The notes: generated from the letters alone by a model not told the origin. Counted from the stretch's first letter, positions 12,944 to 29,574 are shown. The stretch is 64,000 nucleotides of DNA from Streptomyces sp. TLI_171 (GCF_003610255.1 NZ_RAPS01000001.1:3162001-3226000); one strand, 5' to 3'. A program made the numbers and translations.

Positions 12944-13656
12944 GCCTCGAGAAGGTGACGGCGACCGCGCCGGGGCTGGTGAGCCTGTACAAGTCCGCGC
13001 GGGTCAGCCTGGCGAAGGTCGGGCTGCAGGACACCCGGGCCGCCGTCTACCTGGTGCTCGACCGGTCCGGCTCGATGCGACCGTACTACCGCTCCGGGAC
13101 CGTCCAGCACTTCGCCGAGCAGGTACTGGCGCTCTCCGCACACCTGGACGACGACGGGCGGGTGCCGGTGGTGTTCTTCTCCACCGAGGTGGACGGCGTC
13201 GCCGAGATCTCGCTCGACGACCACCGGGACCGGATCGGTAGGTTGCACTCCTCCTACGGGCCCATGGGGCGGACCAACTACCACCTGGCGATGAAGGCCG
13301 TGATCCGGCACTACCAGCTCTCCGGCTCCACCGAACCGGCCCTGGTGGTGTTCCAGACCGACGGCGGGCCGAGCTCGCGTCCGGCGGCCCGGGACCTGCT
13401 CTGCCTGGCCGCCGAACTCCCCGTCTACTGGCAGTTCGTGGGCTTCGGCGACCCGGACGTCCAGGAGTTCGCCTTCCTGCACCGGCTCGACGAACTGCCC
13501 GTCCCTGCCCGGCGGCCGGTGGACAACGCCGGGTTCTTCGCGGCCGGCCGCGACCCTCGGTCCGTTGGCGACGCCGAGCTGTACGACCGCCTGCTGACCG
13601 GATTCCCCGAGTGGCTGGCAGCGGCCGGGGCGGCCGGAATCCTGGACGGTCGCTGA
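12934..13656 (+). CDS. von Willebrand A domain protein, TerF-like
   Basis: 240 residues from a GTG inside the end of the hydrolase gene. The vWA-TerF-like domain shows the MIDAS motif DRSGSM (about residues 43-48), followed by TNYHLAM and a TDGG segment. Relatives belong to the tellurite/stress (Ter) gene families, where vWA proteins act as metal-dependent adaptors. Overlap with the ADP-ribosylglycohydrolase implies joint expression. Partner not known. Confidence 0.88.
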   Translation: MALSLEKVTATAPGLVSLYKSARVSLAKVGLQDTRAAVYLVLDRSGSMRPYYRSGTVQHFAEQVLALSAHLDDDGRVPVVFFSTEVDGVAEISLDDHRDRIGRLHSSYGPMGRTNYHLAMKAVIRHYQLSGSTEPALVVFQTDGGPSSRPAARDLLCLAAELPVYWQFVGFGDPDVQEFAFLHRLDELPVPARRPVDNAGFFAAGRDPRSVGDAELYDRLLTGFPEWLAAAGAAGILDGR

Positions 13657-13702
13657 CCGCCCTCCCTGCGCCGCGTCCGGCCGCCGCGGGGTGGTGTCCC
13701 GG

Positions 13703-14698
13703 TCAGTCCCAGAGGGCGCCGAAGGCGAGGAGTTCGTCGCGGTACTCGATCCGGTCGATCCAGTCCTGCGGCCAGGCGGCTTCGCCGTGCCGGGCACCGG
13801 CGAACGCACCGGCCAGACAGGCCAGCGAGTCGGAGTCGCCGGAGGAGACGGCGGCCCGGCGGACCGCCGCCTCCGGGTCGTCGGGAAGCAGCAGGAAGCA
13901 GAGCAGGGCGGTGGCGAAGGCCTCCTCGGCGACCCAGCCCTCGCCGGTGCGCTCGCACGGGTCGGCGTCGAGCTCGCGGGCGGCGAGCGCGGCGTCGAGC
14001 CGGTCCAGGGCGCGCAGGCTCTCGTCCCAGCCGCGGGCGATGAACTCCTCGGGGCTGCCGAAGTGGTCCCGCGAGGCGAGGTCGCCGAGCCAGAACTCGT
14101 CGTAGCGGGTGCGCTGTTCGTGGGCGTGGGCGCGCAGCCGGGTGGGCAGCTCGGCCGGGTCGACGCCCTGGGCGAGCCAGCGGACGGTGAACGCGGTGAG
14201 CTCGCTGGCGGCGAGCGCGGTGGGGTGGCCGTGGGTCAGGCCGGACTGCAGCTGGGAGGCGCCGGAGACCTGCCGGTCGGTCAGCTCGCGGACCAGGCCG
14301 AGCGGGGCGACCCGCATGTTGGCGCCGCAGCCCTTGGAGCCGATGTCGCTGGCGTCCTGCCAGGCGCGGCCGGTGGACAGCCGGAAGCAGGAGCGCAGGC
14401 AGGTCATGCCGGGGGCGCGGTTGTTGTCCGGAGAGCGCCACCACTCCACGAACTCCTCGCGCAGCGGGAGTTCGAGGCGCAGCGGCACCAGCGGGCCGTC
14501 CGCGAGGGCGTCGCGCAGGGCGCGGGCGAGCGCCAGGGTCATCTGGGTGTCGTCGGTGACCTGGGCCTTCTTCGGCAGCGGGAGCTGCCGCCAGTCGGCG
14601 TGCAGCAGTCCGATCTCCCGCAGGTTCAGGAACTCGGTCCGCTTGCCCAGCGCGTCGCCGATCGCCAGCCCCAGCATCGCTCCGGTCGCCCGCCCCAT
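13703..14698 (-). CDS. ADP-ribosylglycohydrolase family protein (second copy)
   Basis: 331 residues. It has the family motifs GLAIGDALGKRTEF, TDDTQMTL, SKGCGANMR and SGDSDSLA. It is clearly homologous to, but divergent from, the copy at 11876-12943, so not a recent duplicate. It lies convergent to the vWA gene and 14 nt after the P450 gene, with which it may be co-transcribed. Confidence 0.92.
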   Translation of the reverse strand: MGRATGAMLGLAIGDALGKRTEFLNLREIGLLHADWRQLPLPKKAQVTDDTQMTLALARALRDALADGPLVPLRLELPLREEFVEWWRSPDNNRAPGMTCLRSCFRLSTGRAWQDASDIGSKGCGANMRVAPLGLVRELTDRQVSGASQLQSGLTHGHPTALAASELTAFTVRWLAQGVDPAELPTRLRAHAHEQRTRYDEFWLGDLASRDHFGSPEEFIARGWDESLRALDRLDAALAARELDADPCERTGEGWVAEEAFATALLCFLLLPDDPEAAVRRAAVSSGDSDSLACLAGAFAGARHGEAAWPQDWIDRIEYRDELLAFGALWD

Positions 14699-14712
14699 GA
14701 CGCGTTCCCCTC

Positions 14713-15924
14713 TCAGATCTCGACCAGCAGTTCCTTCAGCCCCCGGATCACGTAGCCGGGGCGCCAGTCGGGCTCGCGCCGCAGCGTCAGCCCGGGGGCC
14801 TTGCGGAGCAGTGCGCCGTAGGACTCGGTGAGTTCGAGTCTGGCAAGCGGAGCGCCGAGACAGAAGTGAATTCCGGCGCCGAAGGTGATGTGCGGGTTGT
14901 CGGCCCGGGCGAGGTCCAGCCGGTCCGGGTCGGGGAAGCGTTCGGGGTCGCGGTTGGCGGAGCCGAACAGCAGCGCCACCTCGGCGCCGCGCGGGATGTG
15001 CACGCCGGCGACCTCGATGTCGTCCAGCACCCAGCGTTCGAACATCTGCAGCGGGGTGTCGTACCGCATCAGCTCCTCAATGGCGGTGGGCAGCAGGGCG
15101 TCCACCGCGCCGCGCAGCCGGGCGAGTTCGCCGGGGTTGCGCAGCAGCGCCCACCAGCCGTTGCCGGTGGTGTTGACGGTGGCCTCGTGGCCGGCGTTCA
15201 GCAGCAGCACGCAGGTGGAGACCGTCTCCTGCTCGCTGAGTACCTGCCCGTCCTCGGCGGCCAGGGCCAGCGCGCTGATCAGGTCGGGGCCCGGGGCGGC
15301 GCGCCGGCGGCGGATCAACTCCCGGAGGTAGTCCGAGAACTCGATGCTGGCGGTGACGGCGCGCCGGGCGGTCTGCTCGCTCGGGTTGAGTTCGAACATG
15401 CCGGTGATGTCGGCGGACCACGGGCGCAGCAGGTGCCGGTCCGACTCGGGGACGCCCAGCATCTCGGCGATCACCGCGACCGGGAGCGGCTCGGCGACCG
15501 TCGCGATCAGGTCGCCGCCGCCCTCCGCGAGCAGCCCGTCCACCAGGTCCTCGGCCAGCCGCCGCACGGTGGGCCGCAGCGACTCGACCATCCGCGGGGT
15601 GAACGCCTTGGACACCAGCCGCCGGATCCGGGTGTGGTCCGGCCCCTCCAGGTCGAGCAGCCCGTGGTCGTTGAGGATGTGGAACGCCTCGTGCGCCGGG
15701 TTCGGCGCGGGCCGCCCGAACTCCTCGTGGGTGAACCGGTGGGTGTAGGTGCGGCCCAGCCGGCGGTCCCGCAGCAGCGAGCTGACGTCCGCGTAGCGGG
15801 AGATCAGCCACTGGTCGGTCGGCGCGTAGTGGTGCACGGGCGCCTGCGCGCGCAGCGCGGCGTACGCCGGGTACGGGTGGGCCACGAACGCGGCGGACCA
15901 CGGGTCGAAGGCGTCGATCGTCAT
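14713..15924 (-). CDS. Cytochrome P450
   Basis: 403 residues, standard bacterial soluble length. The I-helix AGHEAT (244-249), ExxR (E284-R287) and heme-ligand loop FGAGIHFCLG with Cys355 are intact, so it should be a functional monooxygenase. No ferredoxin or reductase is adjacent. The position upstream of an ADP-ribosylglycohydrolase gene is unusual but could be chance. Substrate unknown. Confidence 0.95.
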   Translation of the reverse strand: MTIDAFDPWSAAFVAHPYPAYAALRAQAPVHHYAPTDQWLISRYADVSSLLRDRRLGRTYTHRFTHEEFGRPAPNPAHEAFHILNDHGLLDLEGPDHTRIRRLVSKAFTPRMVESLRPTVRRLAEDLVDGLLAEGGGDLIATVAEPLPVAVIAEMLGVPESDRHLLRPWSADITGMFELNPSEQTARRAVTASIEFSDYLRELIRRRRAAPGPDLISALALAAEDGQVLSEQETVSTCVLLLNAGHEATVNTTGNGWWALLRNPGELARLRGAVDALLPTAIEELMRYDTPLQMFERWVLDDIEVAGVHIPRGAEVALLFGSANRDPERFPDPDRLDLARADNPHITFGAGIHFCLGAPLARLELTESYGALLRKAPGLTLRREPDWRPGYVIRGLKELLVEI

Positions 15925-15983
15925 GGACCGTCCTCCCTGCTCGTCGGGCCGCCCATGCTATGCGGCCCGACGGGCGGGGCGGC

Positions 15984-16733
15984 TCAGAGAGCGGCCAGGT
16001 CTCCGTCGACCAGGCGGCGCACCAGCTTCGGCAGCGCCTCGGAGATCGGCTCCCGGATCACCTCGGCGGCCTCACCGTCGTACGGGGTCCCCTCGCCGTT
16101 GACCACGATCAGCTTGGCGCCGTGCTCCACGGCGATCCGCGGCAGCAGCGCCGCGGGCCGCACCTGCAGCGAGGTGCCGACCGCGAGGAACACCTGGCAC
16201 GCCTTGGCCACCGCGTCCGCCTGGTCGAGCACCCGCTCGTCCAGCGCCTCGCCGAACATCACCGTGCGGGGCCGCAGCACCGCGCCGCACTCCTTGCACG
16301 CCGGGTCGGCCTCGCCCGCCGCGACCCGCTCCAGCGCCGCCGCCATCGGGCCGACCACCCGGCACCGGACGCACTGCACCTCGGCCGCCGTGCCGTGCAG
16401 CTCGATCACCTTGCGGGCCGTCAGTCCGGCCGCCTGGTGCAGGCCGTCGACGTTCTGCGTCAGCACCCGCAGCGGCACCCCGGCCCGCTCCAGCTCCACC
16501 AGCGCGCGGTGCCCGGCGTTCGGCTTCGCGTCCAGCGCGCCGACGTCCCGCCGCATCAGCCAGGACCGGCGCCGCACCTCGGTGCTCGCCAGGTACGGGC
16601 CGATCGTCACCAGCTCCTGCGCGCTCGGGTCGCGCTGCCAGAGCCCTTGCGGGCCGCGGTAGTCGGGGATTCCCGAGTCCGTGGAGATCCCCGCCCCCGT
16701 CAACACCGCCACCAGCGGACGCTTCTCGCTCAT
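15984..16733 (-). CDS. Sir2-family NAD+-dependent protein deacylase
   Basis: 249 residues. The Rossmann motif GAGIS at residues 13-17, the TQNVDGLH active-site segment, the following catalytic His (ELHG) and a four-Cys zinc site (CxxC ... CxxC) are present. It removes acyl groups from lysines, consuming NAD+ and making O-acyl-ADP-ribose. The ATG overlaps the stop of the upstream membrane-protein gene by 4 bases. Confidence 0.95.
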   Translation of the reverse strand: MSEKRPLVAVLTGAGISTDSGIPDYRGPQGLWQRDPSAQELVTIGPYLASTEVRRRSWLMRRDVGALDAKPNAGHRALVELERAGVPLRVLTQNVDGLHQAAGLTARKVIELHGTAAEVQCVRCRVVGPMAAALERVAAGEADPACKECGAVLRPRTVMFGEALDERVLDQADAVAKACQVFLAVGTSLQVRPAALLPRIAVEHGAKLIVVNGEGTPYDGEAAEVIREPISEALPKLVRRLVDGDLAAL

Positions 16734-17296
16734 GCCCCGGACGGTACGGCCTGCGGCCGCCGGCGACCACTGCTTATCACCGGCAGGAACGCCACCAGGT
16801 ACAGGCCCGCGCCGACCGCCAGGAAGTCCAGCGAGGCGCCCATGGCCAGGGTGCCCAGCAGCACCAGCGCCGGGCTCCACCACGGCGCGAGGCGAAGGAT
16901 CGTCAGCCGGACCAGCAGCGCGATCAGGCCGACGTACAGGAACATCGGGACGACCGTGTACACCAGCGGCAGCACCCCCGGCACCGCCTGCACCCGGTCG
17001 AACAGGTCGGACTTCTCGGCGGCGTCCCGCGCCACCGCACCGACGTACAGGTCGATCCCGGTCTGCGCCAGGCCCGCCGCGGTGCCCGCCCAGCCGACCG
17101 CCAGCCAGACCCGGCCCCACACCCCGCGCCGCCCTGCGCGCCGGCGCAGCTCGGCGAGCCCGATGCCCAGCAGCACCAGCGCCGCGAACAGCGCGAGGTG
17201 CCCGAGCATCCACCCCGCGCCCACGCCCCGCGAACCCGGCACCAGGCGCACCAGCCCGTACACCGCCAGCAGCCCCGCCGACCAGCCCAGCACCAT
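16730..17296 (-). CDS. Integral membrane protein of unknown function
   Basis: 188 residues from an ATG after AAGGGGGT. About five hydrophobic helices (for example VLGWSAGLLAVYGLVRLV at the start and ALVLLGTLAMGASLDFLAVG near the end). It ends RRRPQAVPSGA. No family recognised. It is translationally coupled to the Sir2 gene, which suggests a shared task or regulation. Confidence 0.75.
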   Translation of the reverse strand: MVLGWSAGLLAVYGLVRLVPGSRGVGAGWMLGHLALFAALVLLGIGLAELRRRAGRRGVWGRVWLAVGWAGTAAGLAQTGIDLYVGAVARDAAEKSDLFDRVQAVPGVLPLVYTVVPMFLYVGLIALLVRLTILRLAPWWSPALVLLGTLAMGASLDFLAVGAGLYLVAFLPVISSGRRRPQAVPSGA

Positions 17297-17416
17297 CGTC
17301 CCAACCCCCTTGTGAGAGTGCCCTTCCCGACACCCCCAACCCTCCCGTGCCGGCCCGCGCCGCACCTCCCCCGCACCGGCGAATCCCGGGCCTCCCCCGT
17401 GCGACGGAGCCGCCGT

Positions 17417-18091
17417 TCACTCCCCGGCCGTCACCGCGCCCGCCTCGTAGGCGAAGACCACGGCGTGGACGCGGTCGCGCAGTCCCAGTTTCTGGAGGAG
17501 GTTGCTGACGTGGGTCTTGACGGTGTGTTCGCTGACCACCAGGGCCGCGGCGATCTCCGCGTTGGACATGCCGCGGGCGACCAGGCGGAGGGTCTCGAGT
17601 TCGCGGGCGGTCAGCGAGCCGAGCAGCCGGCCGAGCGGTCGGGAGACGGCGAGGGCGCCGCCGGCCTTGCGGGCGGTGACCTCGCCGATGACGCGGCGGG
17701 TGACGGAGGGGGCGAGCAGGGCCTCGCCGGAGGTGACCACCCGGACGGCGTGCGCGAGGTCGTCGCGGCGGACGTCCTTGAGCAGGAAGCCGCTGGCTCC
17801 GGCGTACAGCGCGTCGAAGACGTAGTCGTCCACGTCGAAGGTGGTCAGCATGATCACCTTGCAGTCGGGGAACTCCGCGCAGACCCGCCGAGCGGCTTCC
17901 AGGCCGTCCATGACGGGCATCCGGACGTCCAGCAGCAGGACGTCGGGGGTGTGGTCGCGGACGGCGTCGATCGCCTGCTGCCCGTCGCCGACCTCGGCGA
18001 CGACCGCGATGTCGGGCTGGGCGTCGAGGATCATGCCGAAGCCGGCCCGGACCAGTTCCTGGTCGTCGGCGATCACTACTCGTATGGTCAA
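17417..18091 (-). CDS. Two-component response regulator, NarL/FixJ family
   Basis: 224 residues. Receiver domain with acidic pair D9/D10 and phosphoacceptor D55 (LLLDVRMP); C-terminal LuxR-type helix-turn-helix with the LTARELETLRLVARGMSNAEIA pattern in parts. It should bind DNA as a phosphorylation-dependent dimer. It begins 14 nt after the histidine kinase stop, forming a kinase-regulator operon. Target genes are not evident. Confidence 0.95.
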   Translation of the reverse strand: MTIRVVIADDQELVRAGFGMILDAQPDIAVVAEVGDGQQAIDAVRDHTPDVLLLDVRMPVMDGLEAARRVCAEFPDCKVIMLTTFDVDDYVFDALYAGASGFLLKDVRRDDLAHAVRVVTSGEALLAPSVTRRVIGEVTARKAGGALAVSRPLGRLLGSLTARELETLRLVARGMSNAEIAAALVVSEHTVKTHVSNLLQKLGLRDRVHAVVFAYEAGAVTAGE

Positions 18092-18105
18092 CTCCGGTTC
18101 CTCTC

Positions 18106-19269
18106 TCAGGCGTTGAGCGGCAGGACGGCCGCCACCAGATATCCGGGCCCGTCGACCCGGGGCCCGGTCTCGGCGCTACCGCCGCAGGCTGCCGCGCGTT
18201 CGCGGATGGAGAGCAGGCCCCGTCCGCCCGAGCGTCCGTCGATGCCGGCGCCGACCGGGACGGGTGCGGGGCCGGCGCCGTCGTCCGCGACCTCGACGGC
18301 CAGCAGTCCGCCGTCCCGGACGGCCACCCGGACGGTGACGCGCCGGGCGCCCGCGTGCTTGACCACGTTGGTGAGGGCTTCCTGGACGATCCGGTAGGCG
18401 GCGGCCTGGACCTCGGCGGGCCCGGCCTCCTCGATGCGGGCGTCGACGGCCACCCCGGACTCCCGGACCCGGTCGAGCACGCCCGCGAGTTCGGCCAGCC
18501 GGGGCTGCGGGGCGAGTGCGGGCGCCGCGTCGTCCTGTTTCAGCACGCCGAGGACGCGCCGGAGCTGGACCATCGCGTCGCGCCCGGAGTCGGCGATGGC
18601 GTCGAACGCGCGGACCGCCCGGTCGGGGCTGCTGTGCACGACGAGCGGCCCGGCCTCCGCCTGGACGACCATCAGCGAGACCGCGTGGGCGAGGATGTCG
18701 TGCATCTCGCGGGCGATCCGGGCGCGCTCCTCGGCGACGGCGCGGGCGGCGTCGCTGGCGGCCGCCAGGCCGACCTGCCGGGCCCGTTCGGCCTCGACGC
18801 CGGCCAGCCGCCGCAACTCCCGGACCAGGGAGCCGAAGACGAAGCTGCCGACGGACACCACCAGGCTGAACAGCATGCCGCCGAACGAGCGGGTGCCGAG
18901 CACGTTGCCCAGCACGGCGACGGTCAGCAGCACGGCGCGCTGCCAGTCCCGGCCGCGGTCGGCGAGGGTGTAGATCCCGACCGCCATGGCGACCTGGACC
19001 TGCGGCATGGCGAAGTGCGCCAGCACCGACAGCGCCATGGTGGGCGCCGCGCAGGCCAGCATCACCGCCCAGGGGCAGCGGCGTCGCCACCACAGCGGCA
19101 GCGACCCGCCGAGCGCCAGCGCGTAGGCCCACCACTGCCGTTCGGCGTCGACCGGGTCGTTGTACACCCCCCAGAGCGAGATGCCGGCGGCCACCGCCAC
19201 CAGCAGTCCGTCCACCACCCACGGCCGGGCCCTCCCCCAGGCCAGCAGGTGTTCCGTCCACTTCCCCAT
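18106..19269 (-). CDS. Sensor histidine kinase (HisKA_3 type)
   Basis: 387 residues from the ATG at 19269. An ATG three codons upstream has no room for the AGAGG site, which fits this start. The N-terminal approximately 150 residues hold about five membrane helices with almost no extracellular domain. The dimerisation box EERARIAREMHDILAHA has phosphoacceptor His190, followed by a HATPase domain (NVVKHAGA, DDGAGPA, GRGLLSIRERA). Pairs with the adjacent regulator. Confidence 0.94.
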   Translation of the reverse strand: MGKWTEHLLAWGRARPWVVDGLLVAVAAGISLWGVYNDPVDAERQWWAYALALGGSLPLWWRRRCPWAVMLACAAPTMALSVLAHFAMPQVQVAMAVGIYTLADRGRDWQRAVLLTVAVLGNVLGTRSFGGMLFSLVVSVGSFVFGSLVRELRRLAGVEAERARQVGLAAASDAARAVAEERARIAREMHDILAHAVSLMVVQAEAGPLVVHSSPDRAVRAFDAIADSGRDAMVQLRRVLGVLKQDDAAPALAPQPRLAELAGVLDRVRESGVAVDARIEEAGPAEVQAAAYRIVQEALTNVVKHAGARRVTVRVAVRDGGLLAVEVADDGAGPAPVPVGAGIDGRSGGRGLLSIRERAAACGGSAETGPRVDGPGYLVAAVLPLNA

Positions 19270-19328
19270 GTCGCGCATCCTCTCGCATCCTCGGCCGGCC
19301 GCCGCACGCCGGTCCCGCCGCGAACGCG

Positions 19329-19358
19329 AGGGGGCGCCCCCGACCGGGAGCGCCCCCT
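19329..19358 (-). terminator. Terminator of the WGR/propeller gene
   Basis: 9-bp perfect stem AGGGGGCGC/GCGCCCCCT with a further CCC/GGG pairing in the loop, about 18 nt past the stop at 19376. Confidence 0.7.
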
Positions 19359-19375
19359 GAGCACGCGTCAGGACC

Positions 19376-20830
19376 TCACAGCAGCCGCTTGATCTCGCCC
19401 CGGGCCCGGTAGAACCCGCCGGACTCGGACTGGCGCACCTCGGCGACCAGGTAGCGCGCGCCGGCGATCCGGACGTCCTTCGGGAACTGCACCCGCATCG
19501 CGGAGTCGTAGCCGGGCGAGACCACCCGGACCCGCAGCCGGCCGCCCTCGGCGACGCACTCCACCTCGACGCCGGAGCCGGAGGTCACCGCGGCGACGCT
19601 GACGGTCTCCAGCTCGGCGCCGGCCGCCACCCGTTCGACGCCCGCGCCGGTCACCTCGGCGGTGGCGGGCAGGGTGCCCTGCTCGGCGGCCTGCACCGCG
19701 CCCTGGGAGGCGTCCAGGCAGGCCAGCGAGCCGTCGGTGGTGACCAGGTACAGCCGCCCGTCGCGGTACTGCATGCTGTACGCCGAGCCGCAGCCGGTGC
19801 CCAGCTTCCACAGCCGGGTGCCGTCGGCGGCGAAGCAGTAGACGGACGAGTGGTTGTCGCCCGCGAACACGAACTCCCCGTCCGGGGAGGCCGCGCAGGA
19901 GAACACCGCGGCGTCGCACTTGTAGGCGGCGGCCTCCGACCCGTCGGACTTGCGCAGCCGGTGCACCCAGCCCTGCGAGGTGCCGGCGAACACCTCCTCG
20001 CGCTCCTGCCAGCCGAACAGCACCTGGCCCTTGGTGGCGGTGTGCCAGAGCTGGTCGCCGCCGCGCCCGGCGTACCGCGCCACGCCCGCCGAGTAGCCGT
20101 GGTAGACGGACTCGGCGTCGCAGCGCACCATCCAGCCGGAGCGGCCGTCGGCCTGCCGCCGCCACTGGAACTCGTCCTCGTGGTCGACGGTGGTCAGGCC
20201 GCCGCGCTCGTCGGCGACGCCGAGCACGCCGTCGTGGATGTCCAGCCAGTAGATGTCGACGTCCTGGGCGATCTCGTACGCCACCCGCGGGACCTTGCCG
20301 CCGAGGTCGTACACCTTGCCGTCGTCGCAGCCCGCGTAGATCCACCAGTCGTCGGCGACGATGCACTTGACGCCGTCCGGCAGGCCGTAGCGGGCGGTCA
20401 CCTCGCCGTCCCGGGTGAGGGTGTACACGTCGCCGCTCTCGTTGCCGACCCAGGCGTGCTCCTCGCCGACGTACACCCCGAAGGCGGGCGAGCCGGAGCG
20501 GAAGCGCCACAGCAGCGGGGCCTGGCGGGCGGTGGAGCGGGTCGAGGTGATCTGGCGGCGCGTCACCGACCGGCGCTGGCGCACCCCCTGGACCGCCGGG
20601 GCGTAGCCCTTGCGGACCTTCTCGCCGATCTTCTTGGCCGCCGCGGCGGCCGCCTTCTCGGCGCTCGGGTAGCTGGTGGTCTTCGCCGTGCCGGGCTCCC
20701 CGATCCGGCCGTAGCGGATCGTCAACTCCGCGTCCACGAGCCGGACTTCGTAGAACTTGTGGGCACTTCCCTGGTCCTCGGAGAGCTCCAGGTAGGTCAC
20801 CTGCGGGTCCGCGGAAACGGTGGCAGACAT
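19376..20830 (-). CDS. WGR domain plus beta-propeller protein
   Basis: 484 residues from the ATG giving MSATVSADPQVTYLEL. Residues about 10-80 form a WGR domain (KFYEVRLVDAELTIRYGRIG pattern), the nucleic-acid-binding module also found in PARPs and MolR-like proteins. After a basic linker, residues about 100-400 hold repeated WD/PQQ-like blades (DGKVYDLGG, GVARYAGRGGDQLWH, DGTRLWKLGTG). The C-terminal about 70 residues are a beta-rich tail. No catalytic residues recognised. Function unknown. Confidence 0.82.
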   Translation of the reverse strand: MSATVSADPQVTYLELSEDQGSAHKFYEVRLVDAELTIRYGRIGEPGTAKTTSYPSAEKAAAAAAKKIGEKVRKGYAPAVQGVRQRRSVTRRQITSTRSTARQAPLLWRFRSGSPAFGVYVGEEHAWVGNESGDVYTLTRDGEVTARYGLPDGVKCIVADDWWIYAGCDDGKVYDLGGKVPRVAYEIAQDVDIYWLDIHDGVLGVADERGGLTTVDHEDEFQWRRQADGRSGWMVRCDAESVYHGYSAGVARYAGRGGDQLWHTATKGQVLFGWQEREEVFAGTSQGWVHRLRKSDGSEAAAYKCDAAVFSCAASPDGEFVFAGDNHSSVYCFAADGTRLWKLGTGCGSAYSMQYRDGRLYLVTTDGSLACLDASQGAVQAAEQGTLPATAEVTGAGVERVAAGAELETVSVAAVTSGSGVEVECVAEGGRLRVRVVSPGYDSAMRVQFPKDVRIAGARYLVAEVRQSESGGFYRARGEIKRLL

Positions 20831-20931
20831 GGCCGACGCCCCTTTCGGGCAAGACTTCGGGGGGTTGCCGGCGGGGCCCTCGCCACCTGCCGACACCCAT
20901 CAATCTAGGCCCTGCCACCGACAGTTGGCGA

Positions 20932-21600
20932 TCAGCCGGTGGTCACCTTCACGCCCCCGGTATGGGCCTTCGCGACCAGGCTGCGGGCCGCGCCGGCCTG
21001 CGTGGGGACGCTCACCTCGGTGCCGCCGGTCTCCGCGTGCGCGTCCACCGAGTAGCTCTCCCCGGCGGGCACCGTCAGCTCCACCCCGCCGGTCTCGGTG
21101 CGCAGTTCCGCCCTGGTCGGAGCGGCGGCGAACTGCGCCGACACCCCGCCGGTGGTGGCCTCCAGGGTGACGTCGGCGGCCCGCAGGCCCGTCCCCTCGA
21201 CGCCTCCGGTGACGGTCTGCGCCCGGATGTCGCCCGCCATGCCGCGCAGCACGATGCCGCCGGTGGTCTCGGTCAGCCGGAGTTTCGTCCCGGCCGGGAC
21301 CCGCACCTCGTAGCCGACGCCGCACTGCGAGCAGGAGTACGTCAGCTTCAGCACCCCGCCCTCCAGGGTGTGCGTGGGCTGCGGCTCCTCGTCCTTCCAG
21401 GTGCGCTTCTCGATCACCTGAGCCGGCCCGTCCGCGGCCCGCACCTCGATCCCGCCGACCTCGCCGTCCACCACCAACTCGGTGATCCGACCGGGCACTT
21501 CGTACGACACCGTCTTGCGCTGGTCGTCCCACGGGCCGCAGCCCACCGCCCCCACCAGCAGCAGTCCCAGGACCGCTGCCGCCCCCACCGTCCGCTTCAC
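20932..21600 (-). CDS. Lipoprotein with DUF4097-like beta-helix repeats
   Basis: 222 residues. The signal peptide MKRTVGAAAVLGLLLVGAVGC ends in a lipobox with Cys21, so the protein should be membrane-anchored on the outer face. The rest repeats TTGGV/TGGV turns about every 20 residues (for example ETTGGIVLRGMAG, TVTGGVEGTGL, ATTGGVSAQFA), typical of DUF4097-type solenoids. It is a single gene; function unknown. Confidence 0.82.
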   Translation of the reverse strand: MKRTVGAAAVLGLLLVGAVGCGPWDDQRKTVSYEVPGRITELVVDGEVGGIEVRAADGPAQVIEKRTWKDEEPQPTHTLEGGVLKLTYSCSQCGVGYEVRVPAGTKLRLTETTGGIVLRGMAGDIRAQTVTGGVEGTGLRAADVTLEATTGGVSAQFAAAPTRAELRTETGGVELTVPAGESYSVDAHAETGGTEVSVPTQAGAARSLVAKAHTGGVKVTTG

Positions 21601-21714
21601 CGCGGGCCTCCTTCTCGACGTGTCCCCAGTCTCCCGCGGCCCCTGAATCGCCCGCCTCCCCCGCGGGAGTGGTTCGCCCGCCTCCTCCCCCAGGGGGATC
21701 CCCTAGGTGGAACG

Positions 21715-21754
21715 CCGCAGGGCGGCCACCCCGAGTGGGGTGACCGCCCTGCGG
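21715..21754 (-). terminator. Terminator of the rpoBC operon
   Basis: Long hairpin: CCGCAGGGCGG pairs with CCGCCCTGCGG and CACCCC with GGGGTG, with a 3-nt loop. It lies 17 nt past the rpoC stop. Confidence 0.88.
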
Positions 21755-21770
21755 TTCGATCGGTGACCGA

Positions 21771-25664
<3,894 letters not shown>

Positions 25665-25768
25665 TGGTCGTCAAGCCCTCTTTCGTGATTCGAGAGTCTG
25701 TCTGTTGGTCTGAGGGGGGCCTGGGGGCGGGCCGGCTGCCTGATCAGGGGCAGCCGGCCCCACCTCCG

Positions 25769-29242
<3,474 letters not shown>

Positions 29243-29379
29243 GAGGGGGGTCCTTCCGAGGGCTCGGAGCTCACTACGCGCATACCGTCCGGGCCTTGGC
29301 CGAGGCGTAACCCCAGGTCAGGACAGGGGTCGCTCCGGGCGACGAGTCACGGAGCGACTAATAGGCAGCGCAAAGGGAC

Positions 29380-29408
29380 AGTGTAGCCAATGGCGACACT
29401 GCTAGCAA
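29380..29408 (-). promoter_or_regulatory. Predicted proximal promoter of rpoB
   Basis: Minus strand TTGCTA (29403-29408), 17-nt spacer, TACACT (29380-29385), about 140 nt before the rpoB start. A short perfect inverted repeat GATTCGG/CCGAATC (29414-29430) lies just upstream of the -35. Confidence 0.6.
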
Positions 29409-29574
29409 GCCCTGATTCGGAGACCGAATCGGACGCTCCTCCCGTACATCCGACAACCCGGGCAGTGATCCCTCACCGGCCGGGCCGTCACACCTCGTCT
29501 GCGTCACCGGGAACCTTCCCAGTGCCGGCCCCGAATATGCATCGGAGACGGTTCCGCTTGGGGCACGCGCCTAG

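Noticed and set aside
14713..19269. Secondary metabolite cluster around the P450
   Set aside because: No synthase, ferredoxin, tailoring or transport genes lie next to it; a single P450 is not enough.
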